A stretch of 64,000 nucleotides of DNA from Geminicoccaceae bacterium (GCA_028285265.1 JANQPX010000039.1:102451-166450); one strand, 5' to 3'; positions 26,899 to 35,806 are shown, counted from the first letter of the stretch. The notes: generated from the letters alone by a model not told the origin. Numbers and translations are program-made.

Positions 26899-27662
26899 CA
26901 GTCCGCCGTCCAACCGCCGTCGATCAGAAGCGACGTGCCGGTGATCAGCGCCGATGCATCAGAGGCCAAAAACACCACCGCTCCCATCACGTCCTCGATC
27001 TCACCGACCCGGCCGAGCTTGATCTTCTCCTCGATCCAGCGCCTTCGTTCCGGAATTTTGAGCGTCTGCTCGGCAAGCGGCGTTCGGATGAATGTCGGAC
27101 AGACGGTGTTGACGCGAATGCCATGCCCACCCCATTCGATGGCCATCGACTTGGTCATGCCCTCGACCGCGTGTTTCGAGGCTGCATAGACCGAGCGGTC
27201 GATCCCGCCGACATGGCCCATCTGGCTCGAAATGGTCATGATCGAGCCACCTTTGCCAGCCTCGACCATGCCGTGTGCCACCCCGACAGCCAGAAAATGC
27301 GCGCCCTTCACATTGGCAGCCATCACGGCGTCATAATTCGAAAGCTCCGTCTCGAATGCCGGGGCATGACGGGCGATGCCCGCAGAATTCACGAGCACAT
27401 CGAACGCGCCCAAGGGGGCGAGCACATCACGCATAGCCGCGATGTCGGTCACATCAAGCAAAAGCGCTTCCGCGGCATAACCGGCCTCCGTCACCGCTAG
27501 GACCGCGTCTTTCAACCGCGCCTCGCCACGCGCTGCCATCACGACATGTGCCCCTGCCTCGGCAAGGGCCGCCGCCGCACCAAAACCGATACCGGAGGAG
27601 GCACCCGCAACCAGGGCCCGCCGACCATCCAACCGAAATGACGGTGTCCTGGGCAGGCTCAT
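26898..27662 (-). CDS. Short-chain dehydrogenase/reductase (SDR)
   Basis: 254 residues of the classical SDR type. It has the cofactor loop GASSGIGFG (near residue 20), NSAG, the catalytic Ser in TISSQMG, the YxxxK motif YAASKHAVEGM, and the C-terminal GTSLLIDGGW. It should oxidise or reduce a secondary alcohol using NAD(P). The ATG at 27662 overlaps the dehydrogenase stop by ATGA, and its stop overlaps the regulator start. Coupling to the HpsN-like enzyme suggests consecutive oxidations of one substrate. In known sulfopropanediol pathways, SDRs (HpsO, HpsP) interconvert enantiomers before HpsN acts. Confidence 0.9.
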   Translation of the reverse strand: MSLPRTPSFRLDGRRALVAGASSGIGFGAAAALAEAGAHVVMAARGEARLKDAVLAVTEAGYAAEALLLDVTDIAAMRDVLAPLGAFDVLVNSAGIARHAPAFETELSNYDAVMAANVKGAHFLAVGVAHGMVEAGKGGSIMTISSQMGHVGGIDRSVYAASKHAVEGMTKSMAIEWGGHGIRVNTVCPTFIRTPLAEQTLKIPERRRWIEEKIKLGRVGEIEDVMGAVVFLASDASALITGTSLLIDGGWTAD

Positions 27663-28969
27663 CAGTCCGCCGCTCCAGCATAGGGAACGTTCCGACCGCC
27701 ATACCGTCGAACCCGGACATTCGCCTGCTCGGCATGGCCGGCAAAGCCTTCCAGGATGCAAAGCCTCGAGCAATATTCACCAATCATCGACGAGGCCTCG
27801 TCACTCAGCACCTTTTGATAGGTATGGGTCTTCAAGAACTTGCCGACCCAAAGCCCGCCGGTATACCGGCCCGCCTTTTTGGTCGGGAGCGTGTGGTTGG
27901 TACCGATCACCTTGTCGCCATAGGACACATTGGTCCGCGGCCCGAGAAACAACGCGCCATAGCTCGTCATGTTCTCAAGAAACCAATCATCTCGGTCCGT
28001 CATGATCTGCACATGCTCCGACGCGATGTCATTCGCCGTCTTGAGCATATCGTCATAGGAGTCACAAAGAATGACTTCGCCATAGTCGCGCCACGACACC
28101 GACGCGGTCGACGCGGTTGGCAGGATCGTTAAAAGCCGGTCAATCTCTGCCATGGTGTCCTCGGCGAGCCGGCGCGAATTGGTGACCAAGACGGCTGGCG
28201 AGTCATAGCCGTGCTCGGCCTGGCCCAAAAGATCGGTCGCACATAACTCGGCGTCAACGGTGTCGTCAGCGACCACCAACGTCTCTGTTGGTCCGGCAAA
28301 TAAGTCGATCCCGACCCGTCCGAAGAGTTGCCGCTTCGCCTCGGCGACAAAGGCATTGCCGGGGCCGACCAACATGTCCACGGGATCGATCGTTTCCGTA
28401 CCGAGCGCCATGGCGCCCACTGCCTGGACCCCGCCCAGCACGTAAATCTCATGCGCCCCACCCATGTGCATCGCCGCAACGATGGCCGGATGCGGCTCCC
28501 CGTTCTGCGGCGGTGCGGATGCAACGATCCGCGGTACACCGGCAACCGATGCGGTCAGGACCGACATATGCGCTGCCGCCACCATGGGAAATTTGCCGCC
28601 CGGCACATAACAGCCGACGGACTGCACCGGAATGTTCTTATGTCCGAGGATCACGCCCGGCAGCGTCTCCACCTCGATGTCGACCATGGACGCGCGCTGC
28701 GCCTCAGCGAAGCGCCGGATCTGAGCCTGGGCAAATTGAATGTCCTCTAGGTCTCTTGGAGAAACCTTGCTGATGGCCGCCTCGATCTCCTGCTCGTTCA
28801 GTCGAAAGCTCTCCGGCGCGTACTTGTCGAATTTCTCGGACAGATCGCGCACTGCCTGATCGCCGCGCGTCTCGATGTCCGCCAGAATTCCCTCGACCGT
28901 CGCCCGCACCTTGGCATCATCAGCCGCTCGCTCACCCACCGTTTTCCCGCGCTTTAGATACTCAGCCAT
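27662..28969 (-). CDS. Histidinol-dehydrogenase-family enzyme, HpsN-like
   Basis: 435 residues of the HisD family, an NAD-dependent four-electron dehydrogenase that turns a primary alcohol into a carboxylate. Visible motifs include SVGCYVPGGKFPM, VLGGVQAVGAMALGTETI, LVGPGNAFVAEAKRQLFG, DLFAGPTETLVVAD and LLGQAEHG. Its context is an SDR, a LacI regulator and a sugar-type importer rather than his genes. The sequence, especially the C-terminal GRYTGGLWVGKFLKTHTYQK stretch, resembles the HpsN branch that oxidises 2,3-dihydroxypropane-1-sulfonate to sulfolactate. The branch call comes from memory of the family and is not proven. The start at 28969 is preferred over the longer frame. Confidence 0.75.
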   Translation of the reverse strand: MAEYLKRGKTVGERAADDAKVRATVEGILADIETRGDQAVRDLSEKFDKYAPESFRLNEQEIEAAISKVSPRDLEDIQFAQAQIRRFAEAQRASMVDIEVETLPGVILGHKNIPVQSVGCYVPGGKFPMVAAAHMSVLTASVAGVPRIVASAPPQNGEPHPAIVAAMHMGGAHEIYVLGGVQAVGAMALGTETIDPVDMLVGPGNAFVAEAKRQLFGRVGIDLFAGPTETLVVADDTVDAELCATDLLGQAEHGYDSPAVLVTNSRRLAEDTMAEIDRLLTILPTASTASVSWRDYGEVILCDSYDDMLKTANDIASEHVQIMTDRDDWFLENMTSYGALFLGPRTNVSYGDKVIGTNHTLPTKKAGRYTGGLWVGKFLKTHTYQKVLSDEASSMIGEYCSRLCILEGFAGHAEQANVRVRRYGGRNVPYAGAAD

Positions 28970-29210
28970 CCGACATACCGCTCCCAACACGTTCTCAATA
29001 TCATGACCCCACTCTCGCACAGGAGAGCGCTGGGATGAACGCCAATCTCAACGCCATATTCCTTGGTCACCCCAACAGGGTCGACAACCGCCGAACCTAA
29101 CGCCAACTGAGCTTATTCGAGGGGCCCCGTCGACGGTTCGAGCATGGCGCAGGCGATGGCCTGATCAAAGGGGCTTGAACTTTTTGATGTTTTTCGGCCT
29201 TTTCTCTTGC

Positions 29211-30269
29211 ATGACCTACAGCCTCTTCGATCATCCTCATTTTCAATCGCTCTTGGTCGTGGACGATCTCGCTGCCCTGTTCAAAGCCCACGCTGAGCTT
29301 CAGGCGATGCTCGCCTTTGAAGCAGCTTTGGCGGACGCCGAAGCCGATGTCGGCCTCATTCCCAAGGCAGCCGCTTTGGCGATTTCGGACGCCATATCGG
29401 CCTATGAGCCGGATGCGCTGCAACAAGCCGCTTTTGTCGCTCGCGACGGACTCGTCGTTCCGGGGTTGATCAAGGAACTCCGCAGCCGCCTCGATCAGCC
29501 CCACCGCCCCCATCTCCATGTGGGTGCCACAAGCCAGGACGTCATCGATACCGGCCTCATGATCCGACTGAAGCAGGCGTTCGCCTTGCTCGCCGATCGC
29601 CTGCGCGCCGTCATCGCTGAGCTCGACACCCATGCCGCCACCTACGGTGACCAACCGCTGATGGCAAAAACCCGCATGCAACAGGCTTTGCCAATCCGCC
29701 TCGCCGATCGCCTCGCAGGCTGGACAACACCGCTGGTCGATCATCTAAGAGACCTAAAGGGCTTGCAAGATCATGTCCTCGCCGTGCAACTGGCAGGGCC
29801 GGTCGGTACCCTCGACGCCCTCGGCGACAAAGGGCCCGACATCCGAGCCCGCCTCGCCCAATCGCTCGGCCTCGCCGATCCCGGTGGATCTTGGCATACC
29901 GACCGATCGCGGATCGCCGATATCGCGCATTGGCTCTCTAAGGTCAGCGGGAGTCTCGGCAAAATCGGCCAGGATGTGGTCCTGATGGCGCAGAATGAGG
30001 TCGGCGAAGCCACGATCGATGCCGGCGGCCTCTCCTCAGCCATGCCTCATAAGAAGAACCCTGTTCTTGCGGAGATCCTGGTGACTCTTGCCCGCTACAA
30101 TGCAGGCCAGCTCAGCCTGATCCATCAGGCCATGATCCATGAAAACGAACGGTCCGGCAGTGCCTGGACGCTAGAGTGGATGGTGCTACCGTCTATGGTT
30201 GCGACCGTCGGCGGCGCCCTCAAGGTCACGAGCGACATGCTCGGCACCCTCAGCTTTCCCCAAAACTAG
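29211..30269 (+). CDS. 3-carboxy-cis,cis-muconate cycloisomerase-like enzyme (PcaB, fumarase/aspartase superfamily)
   Basis: 352 residues. The superfamily signature is present as LSSAMPHKKNPVLAEIL, and the active-site loop appears as HVGATSQDVIDTG. The N-terminus with SLFDHPHFQSLLVVDDLAAL matches PcaB rather than argininosuccinate lyase or fumarase. PcaB acts in the protocatechuate branch of the beta-ketoadipate pathway. No other pca gene is nearby, so the substrate is uncertain and another anti-elimination or cycloisomerase role remains possible. The ATG at 29211 fits the family N-terminus; an upstream in-frame start at 29175 adds a short hydrophobic stretch without family support. Confidence 0.75.
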   Translation: MTYSLFDHPHFQSLLVVDDLAALFKAHAELQAMLAFEAALADAEADVGLIPKAAALAISDAISAYEPDALQQAAFVARDGLVVPGLIKELRSRLDQPHRPHLHVGATSQDVIDTGLMIRLKQAFALLADRLRAVIAELDTHAATYGDQPLMAKTRMQQALPIRLADRLAGWTTPLVDHLRDLKGLQDHVLAVQLAGPVGTLDALGDKGPDIRARLAQSLGLADPGGSWHTDRSRIADIAHWLSKVSGSLGKIGQDVVLMAQNEVGEATIDAGGLSSAMPHKKNPVLAEILVTLARYNAGQLSLIHQAMIHENERSGSAWTLEWMVLPSMVATVGGALKVTSDMLGTLSFPQN

Positions 30270-30290
30270 GAGCCAGAACAGCCGATCTCG

Positions 30291-30318
30291 AACAACGTTG
30301 TTGCCATCCTGCAACAAC
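30291..30318. promoter_or_regulatory. Two interlaced perfect palindromes after the PcaB-like gene
   Basis: AACAACGTTGTT (30291-30302) is a perfect 12-bp palindrome. Its right half is also the left arm of GTTGTTGC (30297-30304), which pairs with GCAACAAC (30311-30318) around a 6-base loop. A factor-independent terminator is unlikely because no T-run follows directly. Three alternating GTTGTT half-sites look more like an operator or an alternative-fold RNA element. Confidence 0.45.
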
Positions 30319-30468
30319 CGAAATACGCGTTAGGTACAATCCAAATAGTAGGAAATGAGATCTTGACTTTCAACTAATGAACCTTACGGTTTTTTTAACC
30401 ATTGCATGCCAAAACGTCATGCGAATTGACCGTAAGACATCATGCCGTTGTTATGGGACCGCAAACTG

Positions 30469-30708
30469 ATGAACTCTCCGACTGACTCGCAGCAGAACAA
30501 CCTTAAGTCTTTGAATCAAAATCTCATTCAGACCGTCATTCAAGCCTATACGCGCCATAAAGAAAGTGGCCATGGCGAAATGGCGGCACGCAACGCTGCC
30601 ATCGTATCGCTTCGCGAAGCCTGCCCGAACTGGAACTTCCGAGCCGCCTCCGACATGGTCAGCCAAATCATCGACTCCAGCCGCGAGCCTCTTGCCCAAT
30701 CCGCCTAG
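30469..30708 (+). CDS. Small hypothetical protein
   Basis: A 79-residue, helix-rich, soluble ORF (from ATG 30469; an in-frame ATG at 30442 adds nine residues). It contains a Gln/Asn-rich N-terminus and a central QAYTRHKESGHGEMAARNA segment. No family was recognised and no signal peptide or membrane helix is visible. Upstream lie an AT-rich stretch with TTGACT at about 30363 and a run of seven T at about 30390, plausible as promoter region. Coding status rests on length, composition and lack of a better overlapping frame. Confidence 0.5.
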   Translation: MNSPTDSQQNNLKSLNQNLIQTVIQAYTRHKESGHGEMAARNAAIVSLREACPNWNFRAASDMVSQIIDSSREPLAQSA

Positions 30709-30823
30709 TAGGCCAAGCCACCTGCCGTGACCTTTGACGTCGCCTGTCGGCTGTCGCCGATGGAACCCGTCATGGCCAATGCGCGCCAATTGATGGATTG
30801 GCGCCGTGCAGCCCGGCCCGCCG

Positions 30824-32131
30824 CTAGCAATCTAGGGTGTGATCGCGTTCCCAGTCCGTCAGGTGACGCTTGAAGTCGAGCCATTCCGCATGCTTGAGCT
30901 TGGCATAGGCATCAACCAATTCGTCTCCTAGGCCGGCACGCACCACCTTGTCCTTCTCGAAGAGCCGAAGCGCGTCAAGAAGGTTCAGCGGTAGCTTCGG
31001 CGCGCCCCGCACTTTGTGACCCTCCGCATACATGTCGATATCGAGGCGCTTTCCCGGATCAGTCTTGTTCGTGATGCCGTCCAGACCGCCAATGAGCAGC
31101 CCGGCCTGCAGCAGATAGGGGTTGGCAGCACCGTCCGCGAGACGGACTTCAAAGCGGCCGGGATCGGGCACGCGCACCATGTGGGTACGGTTGTTACCAC
31201 TCCAGGTCACCGTATTGGGAGACCAGGTCGCCCCAGAGAGCGTCACCGGTGCATTGATGCGCTTATAGCTATTGACCGTCGGATTGGTGATCGCGGTCAA
31301 GGCCGTGGCTCGCTTCAACAGGCCACCGAGATAGGTATAGCCGAGCTTGGAGATCCCGAGCTCGTCCTTTTTGTCGAGGAAATGGTTCTTCTTGCCCGCT
31401 TTGTCCCAGACCGAGATGTGCACATGGCAGCCATTCCCGGTGAGATTGGCAAATGGCTTCGGCATGAACGTCGCCCGCAACCCGTGAGCCTCGGCGACCG
31501 ACTTCACCATGAACTTGAAGAAGCAGTGACGATCGGCCGTGGTCAACGCATCACTGTAATCCCAGTTCATCTCGAACTGGCCGTTCGCATCCTCATGATC
31601 GTTCTGATATGGACCCCAGCCAAGCGCGATCATATGATCGCAGATCTCGCTGACGACATCATAACGTCGCATCAGGGCCTGCTGATCATAGCAAGGTTTC
31701 GCCTGACGATCGCTGAGATCGGAGATATCACTGCCGTCGGGTTGGATCAGGAAGTACTCGCACTCGACGCCTGTCATTTGGCGATAGCCGCTCTTGGTGG
31801 CTGCGGCTAAGGCATTCTTCAATACCACCCGCGGCGCATGCCCCACCGGCTCGTCTGCCATCACCAAATCGCCGGCGACCCAAGCGACTTCCGGCTTCCA
31901 AGGGAGTTGAATGACACTACTCGCATCTGGCACGGCGAACATGTCGGGATGAGCAGGCGTCATATCCAGATGGGCGGCGAAGCCAGCAAACCCTGCCCCC
32001 GTTTTTTGCATCTCGCCGATCGCCTGCGCCGGCACCAGCTTTGATCGCTGCACACCGAAGAGATCAGTGAAGCTGATCAGAAAATACCGGATCTTCTCCG
32101 ACTTCGCATATTTCGCCAAATCAACAGTCAC
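30824..32131 (-). CDS. glnT: Type III glutamine synthetase / gamma-glutamylmethylamide synthetase
   Basis: 435 residues of the glutamine synthetase fold in its short GlnT/GmaS subgroup. It has the ECEYFLIQPDGSD metal segment, the NGQFEMNW and GNGCHVHIS motifs, and RFEVRLADGAANPYL. These enzymes ligate ammonia or methylamine to glutamate using ATP. GTG at 32131 was chosen because GGTAGGGAG lies 6 bases before it and MTVDLAKYAK matches the family N-terminus. The three GlxBCD/MgsABC genes follow further along on the same strand, which favours a role in methylamine or N-methylglutamate metabolism. The methylamine versus ammonia preference cannot be read from sequence here. Confidence 0.85.
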   Translation of the reverse strand: MTVDLAKYAKSEKIRYFLISFTDLFGVQRSKLVPAQAIGEMQKTGAGFAGFAAHLDMTPAHPDMFAVPDASSVIQLPWKPEVAWVAGDLVMADEPVGHAPRVVLKNALAAATKSGYRQMTGVECEYFLIQPDGSDISDLSDRQAKPCYDQQALMRRYDVVSEICDHMIALGWGPYQNDHEDANGQFEMNWDYSDALTTADRHCFFKFMVKSVAEAHGLRATFMPKPFANLTGNGCHVHISVWDKAGKKNHFLDKKDELGISKLGYTYLGGLLKRATALTAITNPTVNSYKRINAPVTLSGATWSPNTVTWSGNNRTHMVRVPDPGRFEVRLADGAANPYLLQAGLLIGGLDGITNKTDPGKRLDIDMYAEGHKVRGAPKLPLNLLDALRLFEKDKVVRAGLGDELVDAYAKLKHAEWLDFKRHLTDWERDHTLDC

Positions 32132-32452
32132 GTAGAGCTCCCTACCGCTACGCATGTTCCATCCACCTCAAGGGCGCTATTATCCATAGCGGATGTGTAG
32201 GAAAGATACGAGTCAACGTGCCGCGATTGCGCCGATTGACCGACGCCACCAATCGCGACAGCCCCCCACGCGATCAGTCAAGCTCGGACCCAAAACTGCC
32301 CTGTCGATCATGACCGCTCATAACGGGTGATGAACTTTTTGTGAGCTGTAGTCGACGTCACAGTCGCTCGGCCATCTCTCGTTTAGCCGTAGAGAGGCGC
32401 ACCGCTTGTTGCTTGTGGGTGCGTCGTCGAGGATCGCTTATGGAGATGGACA
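32132..32452. other. Divergent intergenic region between glnT and the small exported protein
   Basis: No gene is seen in these 321 bases. Just upstream of the glnT ribosome site is a perfect inverted repeat, CGCTAT-TATCC-ATAGCG (32175-32191), a possible operator. A GGAG ribosome site for the plus-strand gene lies at about 32442. No clear -35/-10 pair was found for either direction. Confidence 0.4.
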
Positions 32453-32833
32453 ATGCGCAAGGGATATCATGACATGATCCGTCGCCCGATGACCCATCGT
32501 CTCAAGGGCATGGGCGCCTTCGGTCTCGCCACGTTTTTAGGCCTTGCCGCCCTATCCGGCGCACCGCCGGCGCATGGCCAACAAGGCCCTCAAACCCATC
32601 GGCTGACCTGCGCGACCTATGAGAACATGACCAAGTTCCTAAGTGCAAAATTCACCGAAGCGCCAAGGTCGATCGGGATCGCTTCCGACGGCAAGGTGCT
32701 TCAGGTCTTTACGACCGAAGGCGGCGAAAGCTGGACCATGGTCGCGACCGCGCCGGAAGGGCGGAGCTGCATCGTCGCGGCGGGCAAATACTGGCAAGAG
32801 ATTCCGATCGAACCAAAAGGTCCAAAAATCTAG
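32453..32833 (+). CDS. Small exported protein of unknown function
   Basis: 126 residues. A signal peptide is likely: a basic N-terminus followed by the hydrophobic stretch GAFGLATFLGLAALSG and a cleavage near AHGQQ (about residue 43). The mature part is about 84 residues, has two cysteines (LTCATY and RSCIVA) that could form a disulfide, and ends in an acidic/proline tail. GGAG lies 7 bases before the ATG. It is inserted, on the opposite strand, between glnT and the glutamate-synthase-like genes. I do not recognise the family. Confidence 0.65.
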   Translation: MRKGYHDMIRRPMTHRLKGMGAFGLATFLGLAALSGAPPAHGQQGPQTHRLTCATYENMTKFLSAKFTEAPRSIGIASDGKVLQVFTTEGGESWTMVATAPEGRSCIVAAGKYWQEIPIEPKGPKI

Positions 32834-32868
32834 AGCCTCCAAGTCGCAACTCCATGATCACGCGCGTT

Positions 32869-34200
32869 CTAGTCGCCGCCACCTGGAATCCAACGCGTCC
32901 CCGCAAGCGGCACGCCCGCCATCGCAGCCGCCTCGACGGTTAGCGCGGCCAGATCTTCAGGTTCGAGATTGTGAACATGACTCTTGCCGTTCGCGCGGGC
33001 GAGGGTCTGAAGTTCAAGGGTCAGGACGCCCAGGTAATTGGCAAGACGCTTGCCAGCTTGGATCGGGTCGAGCCTCTTCGCCAGTTCCGGGTCTTGGGTC
33101 GTGATACCGGCGGGATCGTTCCCTTCATGCCAGTCGTCATACGCCCCAGGCACGGTGCCGAGCGCTTGATACTCGCTCTCCCATCTCGGATCATTGTCGC
33201 CGATGGCAACAAGGGCTGCTGTACCGATTGAGACGGCATCCGCACCCATAGCAAGGGCCTTGGCGACATCGGCACCGCTTCGGATCCCACCGGAAACGAT
33301 CAGTTGGACCTTGCGATGCGTATCCAGCTCTTTGAGCGCCCGCACAGCCTCTTTGACGGCAGGCAAGGTCGGAATACCGACATGCTCGATAAAGACATCC
33401 TGGGTCGCCGCCGTGCCACCTTGCATGCCATCCACCACCACCACATCAGCGCCGGCCTTCACCGATAGGGCCGTGTCGTAATAGGGTCTGGCGGCGCCGA
33501 CCTTGACGTAAATTGGCTTTTCCCAGGCCGTGATTTCACGCAGCTCAGTAATTTTGATCGCGAGATCGTCGGGCCCTGTCCAATCCGGGTGGCGACAGGC
33601 CGATCGCTGATCGATCCCTTCGGGAAGAGTTCGCATGTCGGCAACTCGCTCGCTAATCTTCTGCCCAAGGAGCATGCCGCCACCGCCGGGCTTAGCGCCT
33701 TGTCCGACAACGACTTCAATCGCATCGGCCTTGCGCAGATCGTCGGGATTCATGCCATAACGCGAGGGAAGAAGCTGATAGACAAGGCATTGGGAGTGCT
33801 GACGCTCTTCAGCCGTCATCCCTCCGTCGCCAGTCGTGGTGGACGTCCCCATAGTGGTCGCCCCACGACCGAGCGCCTCCTTCGCTTGTGCCGATAGCGA
33901 GCCGAACGACATGCCGGCGATCGTGATGGGAATGTCGAGCTCAAGCGGCTTTGTCGCGAACCTGTTCCCGAGAACCACATTGGTGGCGCATGTCTCGCGA
34001 TAGCCCTCAAGGGGGTAGCGTGACATGGAGGCGCCAAGGAAGACCAGATCATCAAAGCAGGGCACCCGCCGCTTCGCGCCACCGCCTCGGATGTCATAAA
34101 TTCCCGTCGCTGCGGCGCGGCGGATCTCAGACATAGTGTAATCGTCGAAAGCTGCCGCTTTCCTTGGCGTCGTGCGAGGCGTCTGATCGCGATCAGCCAT
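32869..34200 (-). CDS. glxD: FMN-binding glutamate synthase-like subunit (GlxD/MgsC)
   Basis: 443 residues corresponding to the FMN/Fe-S domain of the large subunit of glutamate synthase. It has IAGMSFGSLSAQAKEALGRG, the GQGAKPGGGGMLLGQKI loop, a VVVDGMQGGTAATQDVFIEH flavin site, and ADVAKALAMGADAVSIGTAA. In the MgsABC complex this subunit condenses 2-oxoglutarate with methylamine to N-methylglutamate; in GlxBCD its role is unsettled. The start overlaps the stop of the GXGXG subunit (TGATG). Together with the two genes upstream it forms one operon that reassembles the domains of a single glutamate synthase polypeptide. Confidence 0.85.
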   Translation of the reverse strand: MADRDQTPRTTPRKAAAFDDYTMSEIRRAAATGIYDIRGGGAKRRVPCFDDLVFLGASMSRYPLEGYRETCATNVVLGNRFATKPLELDIPITIAGMSFGSLSAQAKEALGRGATTMGTSTTTGDGGMTAEERQHSQCLVYQLLPSRYGMNPDDLRKADAIEVVVGQGAKPGGGGMLLGQKISERVADMRTLPEGIDQRSACRHPDWTGPDDLAIKITELREITAWEKPIYVKVGAARPYYDTALSVKAGADVVVVDGMQGGTAATQDVFIEHVGIPTLPAVKEAVRALKELDTHRKVQLIVSGGIRSGADVAKALAMGADAVSIGTAALVAIGDNDPRWESEYQALGTVPGAYDDWHEGNDPAGITTQDPELAKRLDPIQAGKRLANYLGVLTLELQTLARANGKSHVHNLEPEDLAALTVEAAAMAGVPLAGTRWIPGGGD

Positions 34201-34895
34201 CAATAGACTCCCACATTGTCGATGTGGAAATTGTAGAGATTTCGTGCCGAGCCATAGCGCTTGAAGTCAGCAGGGTCGGCATCAATGCCGGATCGATCGA
34301 GGAGATCCCGAAGTTCCTCTCGATGCCGATCCGTCATCTCTTTTTGAACGCAGTCAGCGCCTAAGCTCTTAACCTCGCCGCGCACGAACAATTTGGCTTC
34401 ATAGATGCTGTCGCCAAAATCGGCACCGACATTGCCCAAGACCACCAAGCGCCCGGCCTGCGCCATAAAGGCACTCATATGCCCGATGTCACCTTTCACA
34501 ACGATATCGATGCCCTTCATCGAAATGCCACAGCGCGACGACGCGTTGCCTTCAACAACGAGTAAACCGCCATGCCCAGATGCGCCCGCATATTGGGACA
34601 CATCACCGGCGACTCGAACCGTACCGGACACCATGTTCTCCGCGACGCCGGGGCCGGCGTTACCCTTAATGGTCACATCCGCCCGCTGGTTCATGCCCGC
34701 GGCGTAGTAGCCGGTATGGCCATCAATCTCCACGATGACCGGAGCATTGAGACCACAGGCGAGCGCGTGCGCACCGTCGGGATGAGCCACGCGGTAATGT
34801 CTGGCCTCATCGCCGCCGTTATGCCGTTGAAGCGTCGCGTTGACGTCGCGCAGCGTCTGTTCCGCAAGATCAAGAGTCTCGATATTCGCGGGCAT
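34200..34895 (-). CDS. glxC: GXGXG-domain glutamate synthase-like subunit (GlxC/MgsB)
   Basis: 231 residues, matching the C-terminal GXGXG beta-helix domain of glutamate synthase. Repeated Gly-x-Ala/Val-Gly turns are visible, such as KGNAGPGVAENMVSG and VVEGNASSRCGISMKG. The domain is structural in glutamate synthases and helps hold the ammonia tunnel. Both ends overlap neighbours, with the ATG (34895) on the amidotransferase stop and the stop on the GlxD start, so the three subunits are made together. Confidence 0.88.
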   Translation of the reverse strand: MPANIETLDLAEQTLRDVNATLQRHNGGDEARHYRVAHPDGAHALACGLNAPVIVEIDGHTGYYAAGMNQRADVTIKGNAGPGVAENMVSGTVRVAGDVSQYAGASGHGGLLVVEGNASSRCGISMKGIDIVVKGDIGHMSAFMAQAGRLVVLGNVGADFGDSIYEAKLFVRGEVKSLGADCVQKEMTDRHREELRDLLDRSGIDADPADFKRYGSARNLYNFHIDNVGVY

Positions 34896-35806
34896 CAAGC
34901 GGCCTCCCTGCCCCAGCTGTAGACCGTCGCCGGTTCTGGCTCCCAGACCTTGGCCTCGCCAACGCCAGGCAAGCTGGCCAGCGCGCGAAACTCAGAAGCC
35001 ATGGCGACCCAGTCCTCGGTTTCAGCGAGGATCGCCGGTTTGCAGGCGATCGGATCGCGCAGCACAGCAAAGCCATCCGCGGTCCCGACACAAAAGGTAT
35101 AAAAGCCGTCCAGGTCCTGAATCGATGCGTCGAGCGCCTGGTGCAGGCTTCGTCCTTCCAGCAACTTGGCGGTCAGATAAGCGGCGGCGACTTCCGTATC
35201 GTTCTCGGTTCGGCAGGTGATTCCGTGACGACGCTCAATCTCCGAGCGCAGCCAGTTATGATTGGAAAGCGAGCCGTTATGGACCAAGCACAGGTCCAAT
35301 CCGGTGGAAAAGGGATGGGACCCTGCGGTGGTGACAGCGCTCTCGGTCGCCATCCGCGTGTGCCCGATGATATGGCTACCGCCCATGGCCTCAAGTTCAA
35401 AACGTGCGGCGACCTCAGCGGGAAGCCCGGCCTCCTTGTAGATTTCGATCACCCGGCCGATGCTCATGATCTGAATGTCGGCGTCAAACGCCTCGATCGC
35501 GTCACGGAGCATTGCCTCATCGCCATCGCTGATCAACACGGCATGCGAGGCGATATCATCAATGCTCGCGCTCAGCTGCAGGCCCTCCTCAAGGGAGGTC
35601 TTCAAGCCGTCCCAACCGAATTCGTCATCGGGATGGAACAGCACTAACTTTAGCGTCTCATCGTCCTCGACCGGCTCCTGATAAATGGCGATGCCAGCGC
35701 TGTCCGGCCCGCGATCACTCATCTCAATGAGCATCGGCGTGAACAGGCGTCCCAGCTCTGGCTCAAGTGCCGGATTTTTCAGATAGAGCCCGACAATCCC
35801 GCACAT
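34895..35806 (-). CDS. glxB: Class II glutamine amidotransferase subunit (GlxB/MgsA)
   Basis: 303 residues. Met-Cys-Gly-Ile at the N-terminus gives the catalytic Cys2 of Ntn amidotransferases. MSDRGPDSAGIAIY, IGHTRMATES and LVHNGSLSNHN provide the glutamine-binding and oxyanion residues. The start at 35806 is certain, because the nucleophile must follow the initiator Met; GGGGGA lies 5 bases upstream. It is the first gene of the GlxBCD/MgsABC operon. In N-methylglutamate synthase this subunit belongs to a complex that can use methylamine. Confidence 0.9.
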   Translation of the reverse strand: MCGIVGLYLKNPALEPELGRLFTPMLIEMSDRGPDSAGIAIYQEPVEDDETLKLVLFHPDDEFGWDGLKTSLEEGLQLSASIDDIASHAVLISDGDEAMLRDAIEAFDADIQIMSIGRVIEIYKEAGLPAEVAARFELEAMGGSHIIGHTRMATESAVTTAGSHPFSTGLDLCLVHNGSLSNHNWLRSEIERRHGITCRTENDTEVAAAYLTAKLLEGRSLHQALDASIQDLDGFYTFCVGTADGFAVLRDPIACKPAILAETEDWVAMASEFRALASLPGVGEAKVWEPEPATVYSWGREAA

